Shown: positions 17,877 through 26,977, counted from the first letter of the stretch. The stretch is DNA of 59,735 nucleotides from an uncultured Saprospiraceae bacterium (GCA_937934275.1 CALHAM010000071.1:1-59735); one strand, 5' to 3'. The notes: a model not told the origin generated them from the sequence alone. A program made the numbers and translations.

Positions 17877-18827
17877 ATGCATTTTTCCCCTCGAACAACG
17901 GCTTCTTCCCCTCTCCTTCCTCTTTCACTCATCGGCATCGCGTTGCTCTTCTGGAGTGCTTGTGCCAACCGTTCTCCTGAGACCGCTGCAGCAGCTGGCG
18001 CAGCACCTGTAGCGCTGCCGAGAGCGACGCCTCAATATTGGCACCAAGGCAAGGCAGAAATCAGCGTTTTCGAAGTCGAGCAACGCCGCTATGGCCAAGT
18101 GCGCCGCGCCCAGCAAGTAAACGTTTTCGTTACGGAAGACTTCTCGGCTCAAAAGCAGGTAAAGTTGGACCACCCCGAAAGCGCTGGAGCCGACCGAACT
18201 CCTGTGCTTAAACTCAACGCTTTGCGCCGGTTCAATACGGGCGTCTACGACTACTCGCTCATGATGTCGGTCTTCTCACCCATGAACACACCCGATGGCC
18301 GCATCTTGAAGGCGACGTGGAGCCTTCAGGACTGGTGCGGGCAGGTTTTCGCACAGGCCAATCGCCAGTCGGACGGCGCTTACCGGTTTCGGCAATTCTC
18401 TTACTTTGAGAGCGAGGGCGATACCGACCAGACCCTCCGCTCCGAGCTGTTCGAAGACGAACTCTGGACGACATTGCGCCTTCGCCCTGAGCGCCTAGAA
18501 GAGCAGGGAAACCTTGAACTACTGCCTTCGTGGCTCTTCTTTCGCTTCCAGCACGTGCCGTTGCAAACGTATAAGGCGGCTGTTCGCATAGAAAAAGGTG
18601 AAAAGGAAAGCGTGGTACAGGTGCAATATACCGACTTGCCCCGGCAGCTGAGCATCCGCTTTGAAACGGCTTGGCCGCATCGCATCTTAGGGTGGGAGGA
18701 AACCGACGGCGGTCAAATTACTACTCGCGCTCGCTTGCGCCGCATCCTGATGAGTGATTACTGGAACCACAACGATAATGCCAGCGCACCTCTGCGCGAT
18801 TCGCTAGGGCTGAACTTCTTCCCGTGA
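17877..18827 (+). CDS. Lipoprotein of the family often misnamed 'septum formation inhibitor Maf'
   Basis: 316 residues. Signal peptide with lipobox WSAC (~residue 28). The mature part begins PQYWHQGKAEISVFEVEQ and contains VFVTEDFSAQKQVKL, LNALRRFNTGVYDYS, WCGQVF and HRILGWEE, all typical of a Bacteroidota-restricted lipoprotein family of ~270-320 residues. The database name 'Maf' seems to be a misannotation: it has no resemblance to the Maf/HAM1 nucleotide pyrophosphatases. Function unknown; likely periplasmic or surface. It is divergent from the NadM-Nudix gene. Confidence 0.7.
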   Translation: MHFSPRTTASSPLLPLSLIGIALLFWSACANRSPETAAAAGAAPVALPRATPQYWHQGKAEISVFEVEQRRYGQVRRAQQVNVFVTEDFSAQKQVKLDHPESAGADRTPVLKLNALRRFNTGVYDYSLMMSVFSPMNTPDGRILKATWSLQDWCGQVFAQANRQSDGAYRFRQFSYFESEGDTDQTLRSELFEDELWTTLRLRPERLEEQGNLELLPSWLFFRFQHVPLQTYKAAVRIEKGEKESVVQVQYTDLPRQLSIRFETAWPHRILGWEETDGGQITTRARLRRILMSDYWNHNDNASAPLRDSLGLNFFP

Positions 18828-18921
18828 GATGGCTCTTTTGCTTTACTCATGCTCAGCAAGGCAACAGACAGCCAAAGCGCCTATTTCTGCCTGCTGTTCT
18901 TTCGACTAAAGAAAAAAAGCT

Positions 18922-19815
18922 ATGCCTGTAACTGCAATGCGCCACAGCGTTCAGTTGATGTTCCTTCTTATCGGCTTTATTAGCCTTTCTTCGGCTATAG
19001 GGGCCGAGGGTACGGCTGTGTTTCAAGATACCATCCGCTACATCAGGCCCGACATGGTGCTCATCCCAGGCGGGGTGTTTAGCATGGGTTGTACTGCTGA
19101 GCAGCAAGACTGCTGGGAGGATGAGAAACCTGTCATTCGCTTGACGGTGGGCAATTTTTATCTGGGCAAGTACGAGGTAACTTTTGACGAATACGACGCC
19201 TTTTGCGAAGCGACCAACCGCCCGAAGCCCTACGACTGGCAATGGGGGCGCGGTCGTCGACCGGTCATCGACGTCAGTTGGTTCGATGCAGTGGCCTATT
19301 GCAATTGGTTGAGCGAGCAAGAAGGCCTGGCGTTGGTGTACACCATAGACGGTACTAGGGTAACCGCTGACTGGAGGGCTAACGGCTACCGCTTGCCTAC
19401 GGAAGCAGAGTGGGAATACGCAGCGCGCAGCGGATCAAAAGCCTCGCTCTTTGGCAACGGTAAAAATGTGGCTGACCCTCGGGCCATTAACTTTAAGCCC
19501 GACAACAAAAAGGGTATCTCTCTTGCAGGCGAATATCGCGAAAGAACCGTGCCAGTGGGCAGCCTGAATAGCCCCAATGCCTTCGGCCTGCACGACATGA
19601 GCGGCAACGTCTGGGAGTGGTGCTGGGATTGGTTCGGCCCCTACACCAAAGGCAATAGCAGCGACTATCGCGGGCCAGACACGGGCTTTACGCGCGTCTT
19701 GCGAGGCGGCTCCTGGGCGTATCCTACTCAATATATCCGGACGGCTTTTCGGCACAACTACACGCCCAGCGGACGCACTAACGACGTGGGCTTCCGACTG
19801 GCGCGAACCCCCTGA
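18922..19815 (+). CDS. Formylglycine-generating-enzyme-fold (SUMF1-like) secreted protein, no catalytic cysteines
   Basis: 297 residues with an N-terminal signal peptide (to ~residue 30). The FGE-sulfatase fold is clear: MVLIPGGVFSMG, NFYLGKYEVTFDEYDAF, PVIDVSWFDAVAYCNWL, YRLPTEAEWEYAARSG, GLHDMSGNVWEW and RVLRGGSW near the C-terminus. True FGEs have a Cys pair after the GGS(W/F) motif; here it reads AYPTQYIRTAFR with none. Oxidation of sulfatase cysteines is therefore unlikely; related non-catalytic folds include the GldK/GldJ-type envelope lipoproteins. An alternative ATG lies 15 nt downstream. No sulfatase gene is nearby. Confidence 0.85.
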   Translation: MPVTAMRHSVQLMFLLIGFISLSSAIGAEGTAVFQDTIRYIRPDMVLIPGGVFSMGCTAEQQDCWEDEKPVIRLTVGNFYLGKYEVTFDEYDAFCEATNRPKPYDWQWGRGRRPVIDVSWFDAVAYCNWLSEQEGLALVYTIDGTRVTADWRANGYRLPTEAEWEYAARSGSKASLFGNGKNVADPRAINFKPDNKKGISLAGEYRERTVPVGSLNSPNAFGLHDMSGNVWEWCWDWFGPYTKGNSSDYRGPDTGFTRVLRGGSWAYPTQYIRTAFRHNYTPSGRTNDVGFRLARTP

Positions 19816-19962
19816 CTTTACGCAGACAGACGCGCACCTTTCAACTTAACACTTTTTGCCTTCGCCGGTTAAAGTTGTTTTAAGGACAAAGGAAAGTGCG
19901 CCCAATGGCTAGCGAAAACGCCGTTTCTTTGCCCTCTCAATTTTTAACTAATTCGCTGAAGT

Positions 19963-22110
19963 ATGAGACCCCGTCTGATGGTCTGGCTGTTGACGGCCGC
20001 CTTGCTTTCCTCGCTGACACTCGTTGCTCAGAATCCTGCCCAATGGTCGTTTTCTACAAAGGAAATTGGCAACGGCGAGTATGACCTCATCTTCACCATT
20101 ACGCTTGCGGAAGGCTGGAATGCCTATTCGCAGTTTTTAGAAAGCGAAGACGGCCCCGTGCCTACTTCGTTTACTTTTGAGGAAGGGCCGCATTATCAGC
20201 GCAAAGGCTTGGTGAAAGAGAGCGGCAATAAGTTGACCAAATACGACAACGTATTTGGCATGAACCTGACCAAGTTTATCGGCACAGGGATCTTCACGCA
20301 GCGCGTAAAGGTCATCGACCCGAGCAAGCCCATTAAGGGTTACTTAACTTACATGCTCTGCGACGACCAAATGTGTTTGCCGCCGCGCGATGTGGACTTT
20401 TCGTTTTCGATAACGCCTTCGGACAGCCCAGGTGCTAGATCCGGCACTTCGCCCGGCCAGCAACAACCAGCGGCTTCGCCGACGCCTTCGGGTGAGCACA
20501 CCCCTCAGTTGCCAGCGCCTGAAGATCAAGCTGCCGTTGGCCCAGCACCCGGCAAGGCTGAAGCGCCCGATGACCCCTACTTCCAGGGCTTTTTTGACTC
20601 TAAGCGCGACATCAACCCTCAAGAGTACGTCAGCCAATGTGCTGCCGAACCCGAAGAGCGCGGCTCGGGCTGGTGGGTCTTTATCGCTGGCTTCTTGGGC
20701 GGTCTTATCGCTCTGCTGACGCCCTGCGTCTTTCCCATGATTCCTCTGACGGTAAGTTTTTTCACTAAACGCTCGCGCAATCGCGCCGAAGGCCTGCGCA
20801 ACGCCTTGTGGTACAGCGCCAGCATCGTCGTCATCTATGTGAGCCTTGGCATCCTGCTCACCATCATTTTCGGCCCTACTATCCTCAATGAGATGAGCAC
20901 GGACATGTACTTTAACCTGCTCTTCTTTGCCGTCTTTGTGGTGTTCGCTCTGTCGTTCTTCGGGTTGTTTGAAATCACACTCCCGTCGTCGTGGATAGAT
21001 CGCAGTGACCGCATGGCCGACAAAGGTGGCCTAGTCGGCATCTTTTTTATGGCATTCACTTTGGCGCTGGTGTCGTTCTCCTGCACTGGCCCTATTGTGG
21101 GCACCCTATTGGTAGAAACCGCTCGCACCAACGCCGGCGATGCCCTGTTTGGGGTCATTCCGCTGCGCCCCCTCATTGGCATGACAGGTTTTGGCTTGGC
21201 TCTGGCCTTGCCTTTTGGCCTATTCGCCATGTTCCCCGGCTGGCTACAGAGCTTGCCCAAATCGGGCTACTGGATGGATAACATCAAGGCCACTTTGGGC
21301 TTTATAGAATTGGCTCTGGCGCTTAAATTTTTAAGCACTGCCGACATGGTGCGGCATTGGGGCATCCTTAAATTCGAACTTTTCCTCGGCTTGTGGCTGC
21401 TCATTGCACTTGGGCTAGGGCTTTATCAGCTGGGCTTATTGCCGTTTTTGAAGGGCGCCTCAGGCCGACCGGGCATCGGGCGCCTCGTTGTTGCTGGCTT
21501 AGCCTTGTGGTTTGCGGGCTATTTGGGCTACGGACTGTACAACTACCAGTCCTTGGGCCTGCTAAGCGGTATCGCTCCACCGGTGCACTACAACTACTTC
21601 CGACCCATGGACTGCCCACACCAACTGGATTGCTACCACGACTTTGACGAAGCTGTGCGCGTGGCCAAAATGGAAAATAAACCCATCTTCGTAGACTTCA
21701 CCGGCTACGGTTGCGTCAATTGCCGAAAGATGGAAGAGAACGTATGGAACAAAAAGGAAGTCCTCGCCCTGCTGCGCGACCGCTATGTGGTCGCTTCGCT
21801 CTATGTGGACGACCAGGCGCGCCTTTTTCCGGAAGACCGACAGAAATACCTGCTCGACCAGCACACAGGCGAAAAAATCCGCACGGTTGGTGGTAAATGG
21901 AGCAGTTTTCAAATCAACAATTTCAACCGCAATTCTCAACCGTGGTACGTGCTGATGCACCACGACGGTAAAACTCTGCTCAATCAGCCGCGCGGATACA
22001 CCCCCGATGTCGACGAATACCGCAGCTTCTTGGAATGCGGCTTAGAGGCGTTTGTTCAGTTGCAAGAGCGCCAATCTTCCCCGTCGCTGATTGGGGTTTC
22101 GGAGCGCTGA
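19963..22110 (+). CDS. dsbD: Thiol:disulfide interchange protein DsbD
   Basis: 715 residues, all three DsbD modules. Signal peptide (1-~21); N-terminal DsbD-alpha-like domain (~25-145) with the C-x5-C pair LCDDQMC; a proline/serine-rich linker (~150-200); eight-helix membrane domain (~225-540) with LTPCVFP and FSCTGP as the redox Cys pair; C-terminal thioredoxin-like domain (~555-690) with active site GCVNC. It passes electrons from cytosolic thioredoxin through the membrane to periplasmic disulfide isomerases or cytochrome c maturation. The low-complexity linker is longer than in E. coli. Confidence 0.93.
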   Translation: MRPRLMVWLLTAALLSSLTLVAQNPAQWSFSTKEIGNGEYDLIFTITLAEGWNAYSQFLESEDGPVPTSFTFEEGPHYQRKGLVKESGNKLTKYDNVFGMNLTKFIGTGIFTQRVKVIDPSKPIKGYLTYMLCDDQMCLPPRDVDFSFSITPSDSPGARSGTSPGQQQPAASPTPSGEHTPQLPAPEDQAAVGPAPGKAEAPDDPYFQGFFDSKRDINPQEYVSQCAAEPEERGSGWWVFIAGFLGGLIALLTPCVFPMIPLTVSFFTKRSRNRAEGLRNALWYSASIVVIYVSLGILLTIIFGPTILNEMSTDMYFNLLFFAVFVVFALSFFGLFEITLPSSWIDRSDRMADKGGLVGIFFMAFTLALVSFSCTGPIVGTLLVETARTNAGDALFGVIPLRPLIGMTGFGLALALPFGLFAMFPGWLQSLPKSGYWMDNIKATLGFIELALALKFLSTADMVRHWGILKFELFLGLWLLIALGLGLYQLGLLPFLKGASGRPGIGRLVVAGLALWFAGYLGYGLYNYQSLGLLSGIAPPVHYNYFRPMDCPHQLDCYHDFDEAVRVAKMENKPIFVDFTGYGCVNCRKMEENVWNKKEVLALLRDRYVVASLYVDDQARLFPEDRQKYLLDQHTGEKIRTVGGKWSSFQINNFNRNSQPWYVLMHHDGKTLLNQPRGYTPDVDEYRSFLECGLEAFVQLQERQSSPSLIGVSER

Positions 22111-22142
22111 ACCAATAGGCATACATTTCCCGCTGGCAACCC

Positions 22143-22172
22143 TTGGTGCATAAATAGGGCCTGCTACTTTTG
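22143..22172 (+). promoter_or_regulatory. Promoter of the dicarboxylate symporter gene
   Basis: TACTTTTG at 22165-22172 with TTG at 22143-22145 (19-nt spacing). The possible GTG start at 22172 falls inside the box, which excludes it and supports the ATG at 22190. Confidence 0.6.
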
Positions 22173-22189
22173 TGCCCGAGCGGCAACGG

Positions 22190-23560
22190 ATGAGCGGCAG
22201 CTCTCTGTCACAAAACACCGCCCTATTGCCTATGCCTTGGTATCGACAGCTTCACTGGCAAATCATTTTAGGCCTCGTCGTGGGCCTGGTGTGTGGTATT
22301 GTAGTGGCGGCTAATGGCTGGGCGGCCTTCGTCCGCAACTGGATTGCGCCCTTTGGCGATATCTTCCTCAATGCCCTCAAGCTCATTGCAGTGCCTTTGG
22401 TGCTTGGCTCGCTCATTACCGGCGTAACTTCCCTATCGGACATCAGCAAACTGGGGCGCATGAGCACCAAAACGCTGGCGATTTACATCACCACTACGGC
22501 CATTGCCATCGCTATAGGGCTGCTGTTGGCTAATTTGGTAGAGCCGGGCAAGTTTTTGCCCCCAACCCTGCGCGATGAGCTGATGGCTGCATACAGCGGA
22601 GATGTGGAGGCCAACCGCCAAAAAGTGCAGGATGTGGAGAGAGGGGGCCCGCTTAAAATACTGACGGATATGGTTCCGGCCAACATCTTCAGCGCTGCCT
22701 CCAACAACAGCAACATGCTACAAGTGGTCTTTTTTGCCATTTTTTTTGGGATTGGTCTGTTGCAACTGCCTAAGAAACGCGCCCGCCCCCTCATCCGCTT
22801 CTTCCAGAGCCTCAGCGAGGTGAGCATCCGATTGGTAGACATCATCATGCTCATGGCTCCCTTAGGCGTTTTTGCCCTCATGGCCAATACCATTGCCGTT
22901 GCTTCTCAGGGGGATCTAAACCAGTTGGTCGGCTTGCTACGAGGTTTGTTGGTTTACTGCCTGACGGTAGTCGGCGGCTTGGCACTGCACACCTTTGGCG
23001 TTTATAGCCTGGTGTTGCGCTTGTTTTCCAAAATGTCGTTCCGGAAGTTCCTGAGTGGCATTGGCAAAGCACAATTGGTCGCTTTCTCCACCAGCAGCAG
23101 CGGTGCTACTTTGCCCGTTACGATGGAATGCTGCGAGGAAAAGCTGGGCGTTTCCGAAGAGGTCTCTTCCTTCGTGCTGCCCTTAGGCGCTACCATCAAT
23201 ATGGACGGCACGGCGCTCTATCAAGGCGTAGCTGCTGTGTTTATCGCTCAGGCCATGGGCATGGACTTAAGCCTGGCGGCTCAGCTTAACATTCTATTGC
23301 TGGCGGTGATGGCCTCTATCGGCACAGCAGCCGTGCCCGGAGCGGGCGTAGTCATGCTCATCATCATCTTAGAAAGCATCGGTGTGCCGAGTGCCGGCAT
23401 TGCCCTCATCTTGGGGGTGGATCGCATCCTCGATATGCTTCGCACTGTCACGAACATCACAGGCGATTGTACCGTGGCCGTAAGTGTGGCCGCCTCGGAA
23501 GGCCAACTGCGCACTGTAGTGCCCGACCCAAGAAAGGATGAAATTCACCTAAAGCCGTAA
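22190..23560 (+). CDS. Dicarboxylate/amino acid:cation symporter (DAACS family)
   Basis: 456 residues from the ATG at 22190, chosen because the promoter covers upstream starts; the ATG at 22232 is a second option. Conserved motifs of the glutamate transporter fold: the serine-rich hairpin STSSSGATLPVTM, GATINMDGTALYQG (transport helix 7) and DRILDMLRTVTNITGD (helix 8). It should import glutamate, aspartate or C4-dicarboxylates with H+ or Na+. The stop codon runs into the A-tract of the leftward tRNA terminator. Confidence 0.92.
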   Translation: MSGSSLSQNTALLPMPWYRQLHWQIILGLVVGLVCGIVVAANGWAAFVRNWIAPFGDIFLNALKLIAVPLVLGSLITGVTSLSDISKLGRMSTKTLAIYITTTAIAIAIGLLLANLVEPGKFLPPTLRDELMAAYSGDVEANRQKVQDVERGGPLKILTDMVPANIFSAASNNSNMLQVVFFAIFFGIGLLQLPKKRARPLIRFFQSLSEVSIRLVDIIMLMAPLGVFALMANTIAVASQGDLNQLVGLLRGLLVYCLTVVGGLALHTFGVYSLVLRLFSKMSFRKFLSGIGKAQLVAFSTSSSGATLPVTMECCEEKLGVSEEVSSFVLPLGATINMDGTALYQGVAAVFIAQAMGMDLSLAAQLNILLLAVMASIGTAAVPGAGVVMLIIILESIGVPSAGIALILGVDRILDMLRTVTNITGDCTVAVSVAASEGQLRTVVPDPRKDEIHLKP

Positions 23561-23594
23561 AAAAAGCCCGACGCGCAACCGCTGCACCTCGGGC
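23559..23594 (-). terminator. Intrinsic terminator of the tRNA transcript
   Basis: GCCCGA (23566-23571) pairs with TCGGGC (23589-23594); on the minus strand the stem is followed by seven T. The loop is long (17 nt), so moderate strength. Confidence 0.55.
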
Positions 23595-23602
23595 ATTCAT
23601 CG

Positions 23603-23676
23603 TAGCGCGGGGGAGGCTTGAACTCCCGACCTTATGATTATGAATCATACGCTCTGACCAGCTGAGCTACCGCGCC
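23603..23676 (-). tRNA. tRNA with CAT anticodon (Met; elongator type likely)
   Basis: A complete 74-nt cloverleaf on the minus strand: acceptor GGCGCGG/CCGCGCT (one G-U pair), D stem GCTC/GAGC, anticodon stem TATGA/TCATA with loop TTCATAA, T stem GGGAG/CTCCC with loop TTCAAGC. CCA is not encoded. The CAT anticodon could also belong to a tRNA-Ile2 modified by TilS; the body looks more like an elongator tRNA-Met. The first pair is G1-U72, unlike the mismatch of initiator tRNAs. Confidence 0.92.
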
Positions 23677-23873
23677 AATCGGTTCGGGCGGCAAAGATAC
23701 GAGGGCGGGTAGGATGAAAACAATATCTTGACAAATTTTCTAAAGAAGCTCCGGAATAGAGGAGCACTGCACCTCCTCTTCTGAGGCAGAAGTGGCCCTT
23801 TAGTATCTTCAGGAGCACTTCTCAGCGTTTAGAGCGCTACGGTGGTGAGGATGTAGGCGGAGCACAAGGAGCA
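23677..23873. other. Intergenic region between tRNA and CDP-glucose dehydratase gene
   Basis: Besides the tRNA promoter, it holds one hairpin (AGAGGAG 23758-23764 with CTCCTCT 23773-23779, 8-nt loop). No T-run follows, so its role as a terminator for the leftward gene is uncertain. Confidence 0.4.
23692..23699 (-). promoter_or_regulatory. tRNA promoter, -7 element
   Basis: Minus strand TATCTTTG, 15 nt before the tRNA 5' end, with TTG 21 nt further upstream. Confidence 0.6.
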
Positions 23874-24968
23874 CTACCAGCGACGGCACTCGCGCCACTT
23901 TTGTTCGTACCACCGGATCTGTTCGTGACACAGCGCCCACACCGGCTCTGTGCGATAGCGCGCGTACCAATCTGCCGTCAGGGCGATGGTTTCGTCAAAA
24001 GTAAGCACTGGCTGCCAGTGCAGGCGATGGATGGCCTTGCTGATGTCGAGCATGAGTAAGGCAGCTTCGTGCGGTTGGTCAGGCGAAGAAACGTCGCGCC
24101 AACCGGAGTGGTGTTGCGCGTCAGGGCAGCGCTGTCGGAACTGCTCGAAGAGGGCTTCGCACACAGCCCGCACAGGTTGAAGGCTGTGGGGCAAAGGGCC
24201 AAAGTTCCAGGCTTCTGCATAGTGCTCAGGCGCTTCGAGCAATTGCTGGGCCAGCAGCAGATAGCCGCCCAACGGCTCCAATACGTGCTGCCAAGGGCGC
24301 ACCGCTTGAGGGCTTCGGATGTTCAAGGGTTGACTGCTCTCAATGGCACGCACAACGTCGGGCACGAGGCGGTGCTCGGCCCAGTCGCCACCACCGATGA
24401 CGTTGCCTGCTCGCGCTGAAGCAACAGCCGGGCTGTCGGGTTGGCAGAAGTAAGAGCGCCGATAGGCAGCAATGACCAGCTCAGCGGCGCCCTTGCTGGC
24501 GCTATAGGGGTCGTAGCCACCCATTGGGTCTACTTCGCGATAGCCGTAGACCCATTCGCGGTTTTCGTAACATTTATCGGTGGTGACGAGCACAGCGGCG
24601 CGTACACTGGGGGTGCGGCGAATAGCCTCTAAAATGTGCACCGTACCTTGAGTATTGGTTGCAAAGGTACCCACTGGGTCTTCGTAGCTGGGCAACACCA
24701 ACGGCTGGGCAGCTAGATGAAAGACGATTTCGGGCTGTTCCTGGGCAAAGATGCTTAGTACAGCGCCCAAGTCGCGGATATCGGCCCGGTGGTCGTGGAT
24801 GCGCTGGCCGATGCCGCTCAACACGAAGACGTCGCGCTCGGTGCGCGGCTCAAGGGCAAGCCCCGATAAACGGGCGCCCAAGCGCTCTAACCACAGGCTC
24901 AGCCATGCGCCTTTAAAGCCGGTATGCCCGGTAATGAGCACGCGCCTGTCGCGAAAATTTAAGTTCAT
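23874..24968 (-). CDS. rfbG: CDP-glucose 4,6-dehydratase
   Basis: 364 residues, extended short-chain dehydrogenase. NAD-binding motif [11 protein letters not shown] at the N-terminus, [18 protein letters not shown] and the YxxxK active site in [12 protein letters not shown] are diagnostic for this enzyme and separate it from UDP-glucose epimerases. It converts CDP-glucose to CDP-4-keto-6-deoxyglucose, the entry to 3,6-dideoxyhexoses (paratose, tyvelose, abequose, ascarylose) of O-antigens. The usual partner rfbF is not adjacent; the gene stands alone here. Confidence 0.9.
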   Translation of the reverse strand: MNLNFRDRRVLITGHTGFKGAWLSLWLERLGARLSGLALEPRTERDVFVLSGIGQRIHDHRADIRDLGAVLSIFAQEQPEIVFHLAAQPLVLPSYEDPVGTFATNTQGTVHILEAIRRTPSVRAAVLVTTDKCYENREWVYGYREVDPMGGYDPYSASKGAAELVIAAYRRSYFCQPDSPAVASARAGNVIGGGDWAEHRLVPDVVRAIESSQPLNIRSPQAVRPWQHVLEPLGGYLLLAQQLLEAPEHYAEAWNFGPLPHSLQPVRAVCEALFEQFRQRCPDAQHHSGWRDVSSPDQPHEAALLMLDISKAIHRLHWQPVLTFDETIALTADWYARYRTEPVWALCHEQIRWYEQKWRECRRW

Positions 24969-25023
24969 ACGCTTAGTGAGTTGGTCGGCTGAGAAGCACT
25001 CCCAGCCGTGCGCCCTTTACTGC

Positions 25024-25031
25024 CAAAGGTA
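25024..25031 (-). promoter_or_regulatory. rfbG promoter, -7 element
   Basis: Minus strand TACCTTTG, 55 nt upstream of the dehydratase ATG and divergent from the nrdB regulatory region. Confidence 0.5.
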
Positions 25032-25115
25032 TGCCGACTGGCCATCGCTCGTGTCTTCAGCGCCTTTTTTGGCCGCTCAACGGCCTTTCTCAGGCCTGCT
25101 CCTTAGGGTTAAAAA

Positions 25116-25215
25116 TTTTCCACACCGAGTTATCCACATTGTGGGTATTTTTTGGCCTGATTCTAAAATACTGAAAATAAGTTTTTTAGAAAAGTTATCC
25201 ACTAATTGTGGGGAA
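25116..25215. promoter_or_regulatory. DnaA-box-like cluster around an AT-rich stretch
   Basis: TTTTCCACA (25116-25124) and TTATCCACA (25130-25138) both match the DnaA consensus TTWTNCACA; the second equals the strongest E. coli box. TTATCCACT (25195-25203) has one mismatch. Two dyads centre on CCAC/GTGG (25134-25144 and ~25199-25212), with an AT-rich 45-bp stretch between them. Possible roles are DnaA control of the nrd operon or a replication origin; the sequence does not decide. Confidence 0.5.
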
Positions 25216-25221
25216 ATTAAG

Positions 25222-25251
25222 TTGTCAGAGTTGGTGCTCTCGCTACTTTTG
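25222..25251 (+). promoter_or_regulatory. nrdB promoter (-33 TTG, -7 TACTTTTG)
   Basis: TTG at 25222-25224 and TACTTTTG at 25244-25251 with the ideal 19-nt spacer. It predicts a leader of ~190 nt before nrdB. Confidence 0.7.
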
Positions 25252-25302
25252 TGGTCTACTTCTACTTTCAATCCCCTTTTCCATATTTTGCCTTGGTCAA
25301 GA

Positions 25303-25328
25303 CCTCCCACTTTTTCGAAAAGAGGAGG
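25303..25328 (+). promoter_or_regulatory. Hairpin in the nrdB leader
   Basis: CCTCC (25303-25307) pairs with GGAGG (25324-25328) and CTTTT (25310-25314) with AAAAG (25318-25322), leaving a three-base loop. A second small stem (TGTATT/AATACA) lies near 25400-25425. Possible control of message stability; no known riboswitch recognised. Confidence 0.35.
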
Positions 25329-25443
25329 CTTCCCCGCTTCATGCTCCGTGCGCCTCGTCGGGTTCACACTTGAATTTCGTAGGCACGGAGGGTTGTTGTT
25401 GTATTTTCTAACAATACAGGTAACTCAATATACACACACCATT

Positions 25444-26433
25444 ATGATTAAAGAAGATATGCACGTCGCAGAGCCTATTCTGGCGGACAATCCTAATCGC
25501 TTTGTGCTGCTGCCCATTCAGTATCCAGAGGTTTGGAACTGGTATAAAAAAGCAGAGGCATCCTTTTGGACGGCTGAGGAGATCGACTTACAGCAGGATT
25601 TGCAAGATTGGGATCGGAAACTGAACGACAATGAGCGGCATTTCATCAAACATGTGCTGGCCTTCTTCGCCGCCTCAGACGGTATCGTGAATGAGAACCT
25701 GGTGCTCAACTTGATGCGCGAGGTGCAAATTCCGGAGGCTCGCTGTTTTTACGGCTTCCAGATCGCCATTGAAAACATCCATTCAGAGGTGTACTCGCTG
25801 CTCATCGATACCTACATCAGAGACCCTCAGGAGAAGCACTTTTTGTTCAATGCCCTTCAAAACCTGCCTTGTGTGGCCAAGAAAGGGCAGTGGGCTTTGC
25901 GTTGGATTGAGAACGCGCCTTCGTTTGCCCATCGGCTCATCGCCTTTGCGGCAGTAGAAGGGATCTTCTTCTCTGGGTCGTTTTGCGCGATTTTTTGGCT
26001 CAAGAAGCGCGGCCTGATGCCAGGGCTGACGTTCTCCAATGAGTTGATTAGCCGCGATGAGGGCATGCACTGCGACTTTGCGTGCTTGCTCTACTCCATG
26101 CTGCACCATAAATTGGCTCCTAAAGAGGTGCAAGCTATCGTTACAGAAGCGGTTGAGTTTGAAAAAGAGTTCATTTTAGACGCCCTTCCCGTGTCGCTTA
26201 TCGGCATGAACGCCGAGCTGATGAGCCAGTACATCGAATTTGTAGCAGACCGTTTGCTCGTTGCTTTGGGCGTGCCTAAGGTCTATGGTACGGCCAATCC
26301 CTTTCCCTGGATGGATATGATTTCGATACAGGGCAAGACCAACTTTTTCGAAAAGCGCGTCGGCGATTACCAAAAGGCCGGTGTGATGGCCAATCGAGAG
26401 GAGCAGACCTTTACTACGGAAGCCGATTTCTAA
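25444..26433 (+). CDS. nrdB: Ribonucleoside-diphosphate reductase beta subunit, eukaryote-type class I
   Basis: 329 residues from the ATG at 25444; the open frame continues far upstream through the promoter and DnaA sites and is not coding there. Ferritin-like diiron/tyrosyl-radical protein. Ligands are in AASD (Asp79), ENIHSEVY (Glu110, His113), VEGIFF and SRDEGMHCD. The radical Tyr is in VYSLL (Tyr117). These motifs match the eukaryotic R2 type more than E. coli NrdB. With NrdA it reduces NDPs to dNDPs. First gene of nrdB-yegP-nrdA. Confidence 0.95.
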   Translation: MIKEDMHVAEPILADNPNRFVLLPIQYPEVWNWYKKAEASFWTAEEIDLQQDLQDWDRKLNDNERHFIKHVLAFFAASDGIVNENLVLNLMREVQIPEARCFYGFQIAIENIHSEVYSLLIDTYIRDPQEKHFLFNALQNLPCVAKKGQWALRWIENAPSFAHRLIAFAAVEGIFFSGSFCAIFWLKKRGLMPGLTFSNELISRDEGMHCDFACLLYSMLHHKLAPKEVQAIVTEAVEFEKEFILDALPVSLIGMNAELMSQYIEFVADRLLVALGVPKVYGTANPFPWMDMISIQGKTNFFEKRVGDYQKAGVMANREEQTFTTEADF

Positions 26434-26458
26434 TTTCTTGTCAAAATAAAAAAGTATT

Positions 26459-26797
26459 ATGGGCAAATTTGTCATCAGCAAGCGAAAAAACGGAGAATTT
26501 CAATTCAACCTCTTAGCTACGAACGGACAGGTCATCTTGACCAGCGAGGGCTACAGCGCAAAGGCTTCTTGCCTCAATGGCGTTGAGTCGGTGAAAAAAA
26601 ACGCTCAGGAAGACAGCCGCTTCGAGCGCAAGGTGGCTTCAGACGGTCGGTTTTATTTCGTATTGAAAGCCAGCAACGGCCAGGTGGTGGGTCAAAGCCA
26701 GATGTACGCCTCTGAGGATACACGCGATGCTGGCATTGAGTCGGTGAAGCGCAATGCTCCCGACGCCGAGGTGGTGGATGAAACGACCGAAGCCTAG
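26459..26797 (+). CDS. YegP/DUF1508 family protein
   Basis: 112 residues made of two tandem DUF1508 repeats: GKFVISKRKNGEFQFNLLA...GVESVKKNA and RFYFVLKASNGQVVGQSQMY...GIESVKRNAP. Each forms a small beta-rich unit. Function unknown in any bacterium. It starts 25 nt after nrdB and precedes nrdA in the same direction, so it is very likely co-transcribed with the reductase. The acidic C-terminal tail (DAEVVDETTEA) is not part of the repeat. Confidence 0.9.
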   Translation: MGKFVISKRKNGEFQFNLLATNGQVILTSEGYSAKASCLNGVESVKKNAQEDSRFERKVASDGRFYFVLKASNGQVVGQSQMYASEDTRDAGIESVKRNAPDAEVVDETTEA

Positions 26798-26977
26798 CTG
26801 CTGCCGCCGCCCCTGCCCGTTAGCCATCGTGCTGAAGTGCTGGGGCGGCCTGTGCTAGTTTTACCCTGCCTGCAGCATCCCGAAACAGAGATATATCCTC
26901 TTAAGGCCTACTCCTCAAAATCCGCCTCTCCGTTTTCTGCTTCGACGGGGACGCTTTTTTACACGCTCAAATTAAAA

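Noticed and set aside
17877-18827. Maf septum-formation inhibitor
   Set aside because: A common database name for this lipoprotein family, but it lacks any Maf/HAM1 motif and is exported.
25116-25215. NrdR boxes upstream of nrdB
   Set aside because: The dyads centre on CCAC/GTGG and do not fit the NrdR consensus; they fit DnaA boxes better.
24751-25443. Long N-terminal extension of NrdB
   Set aside because: The region holds the nrdB promoter, DnaA-like boxes and a leader hairpin, and overlaps the dehydratase gene; family homology starts at the ATG 25444.
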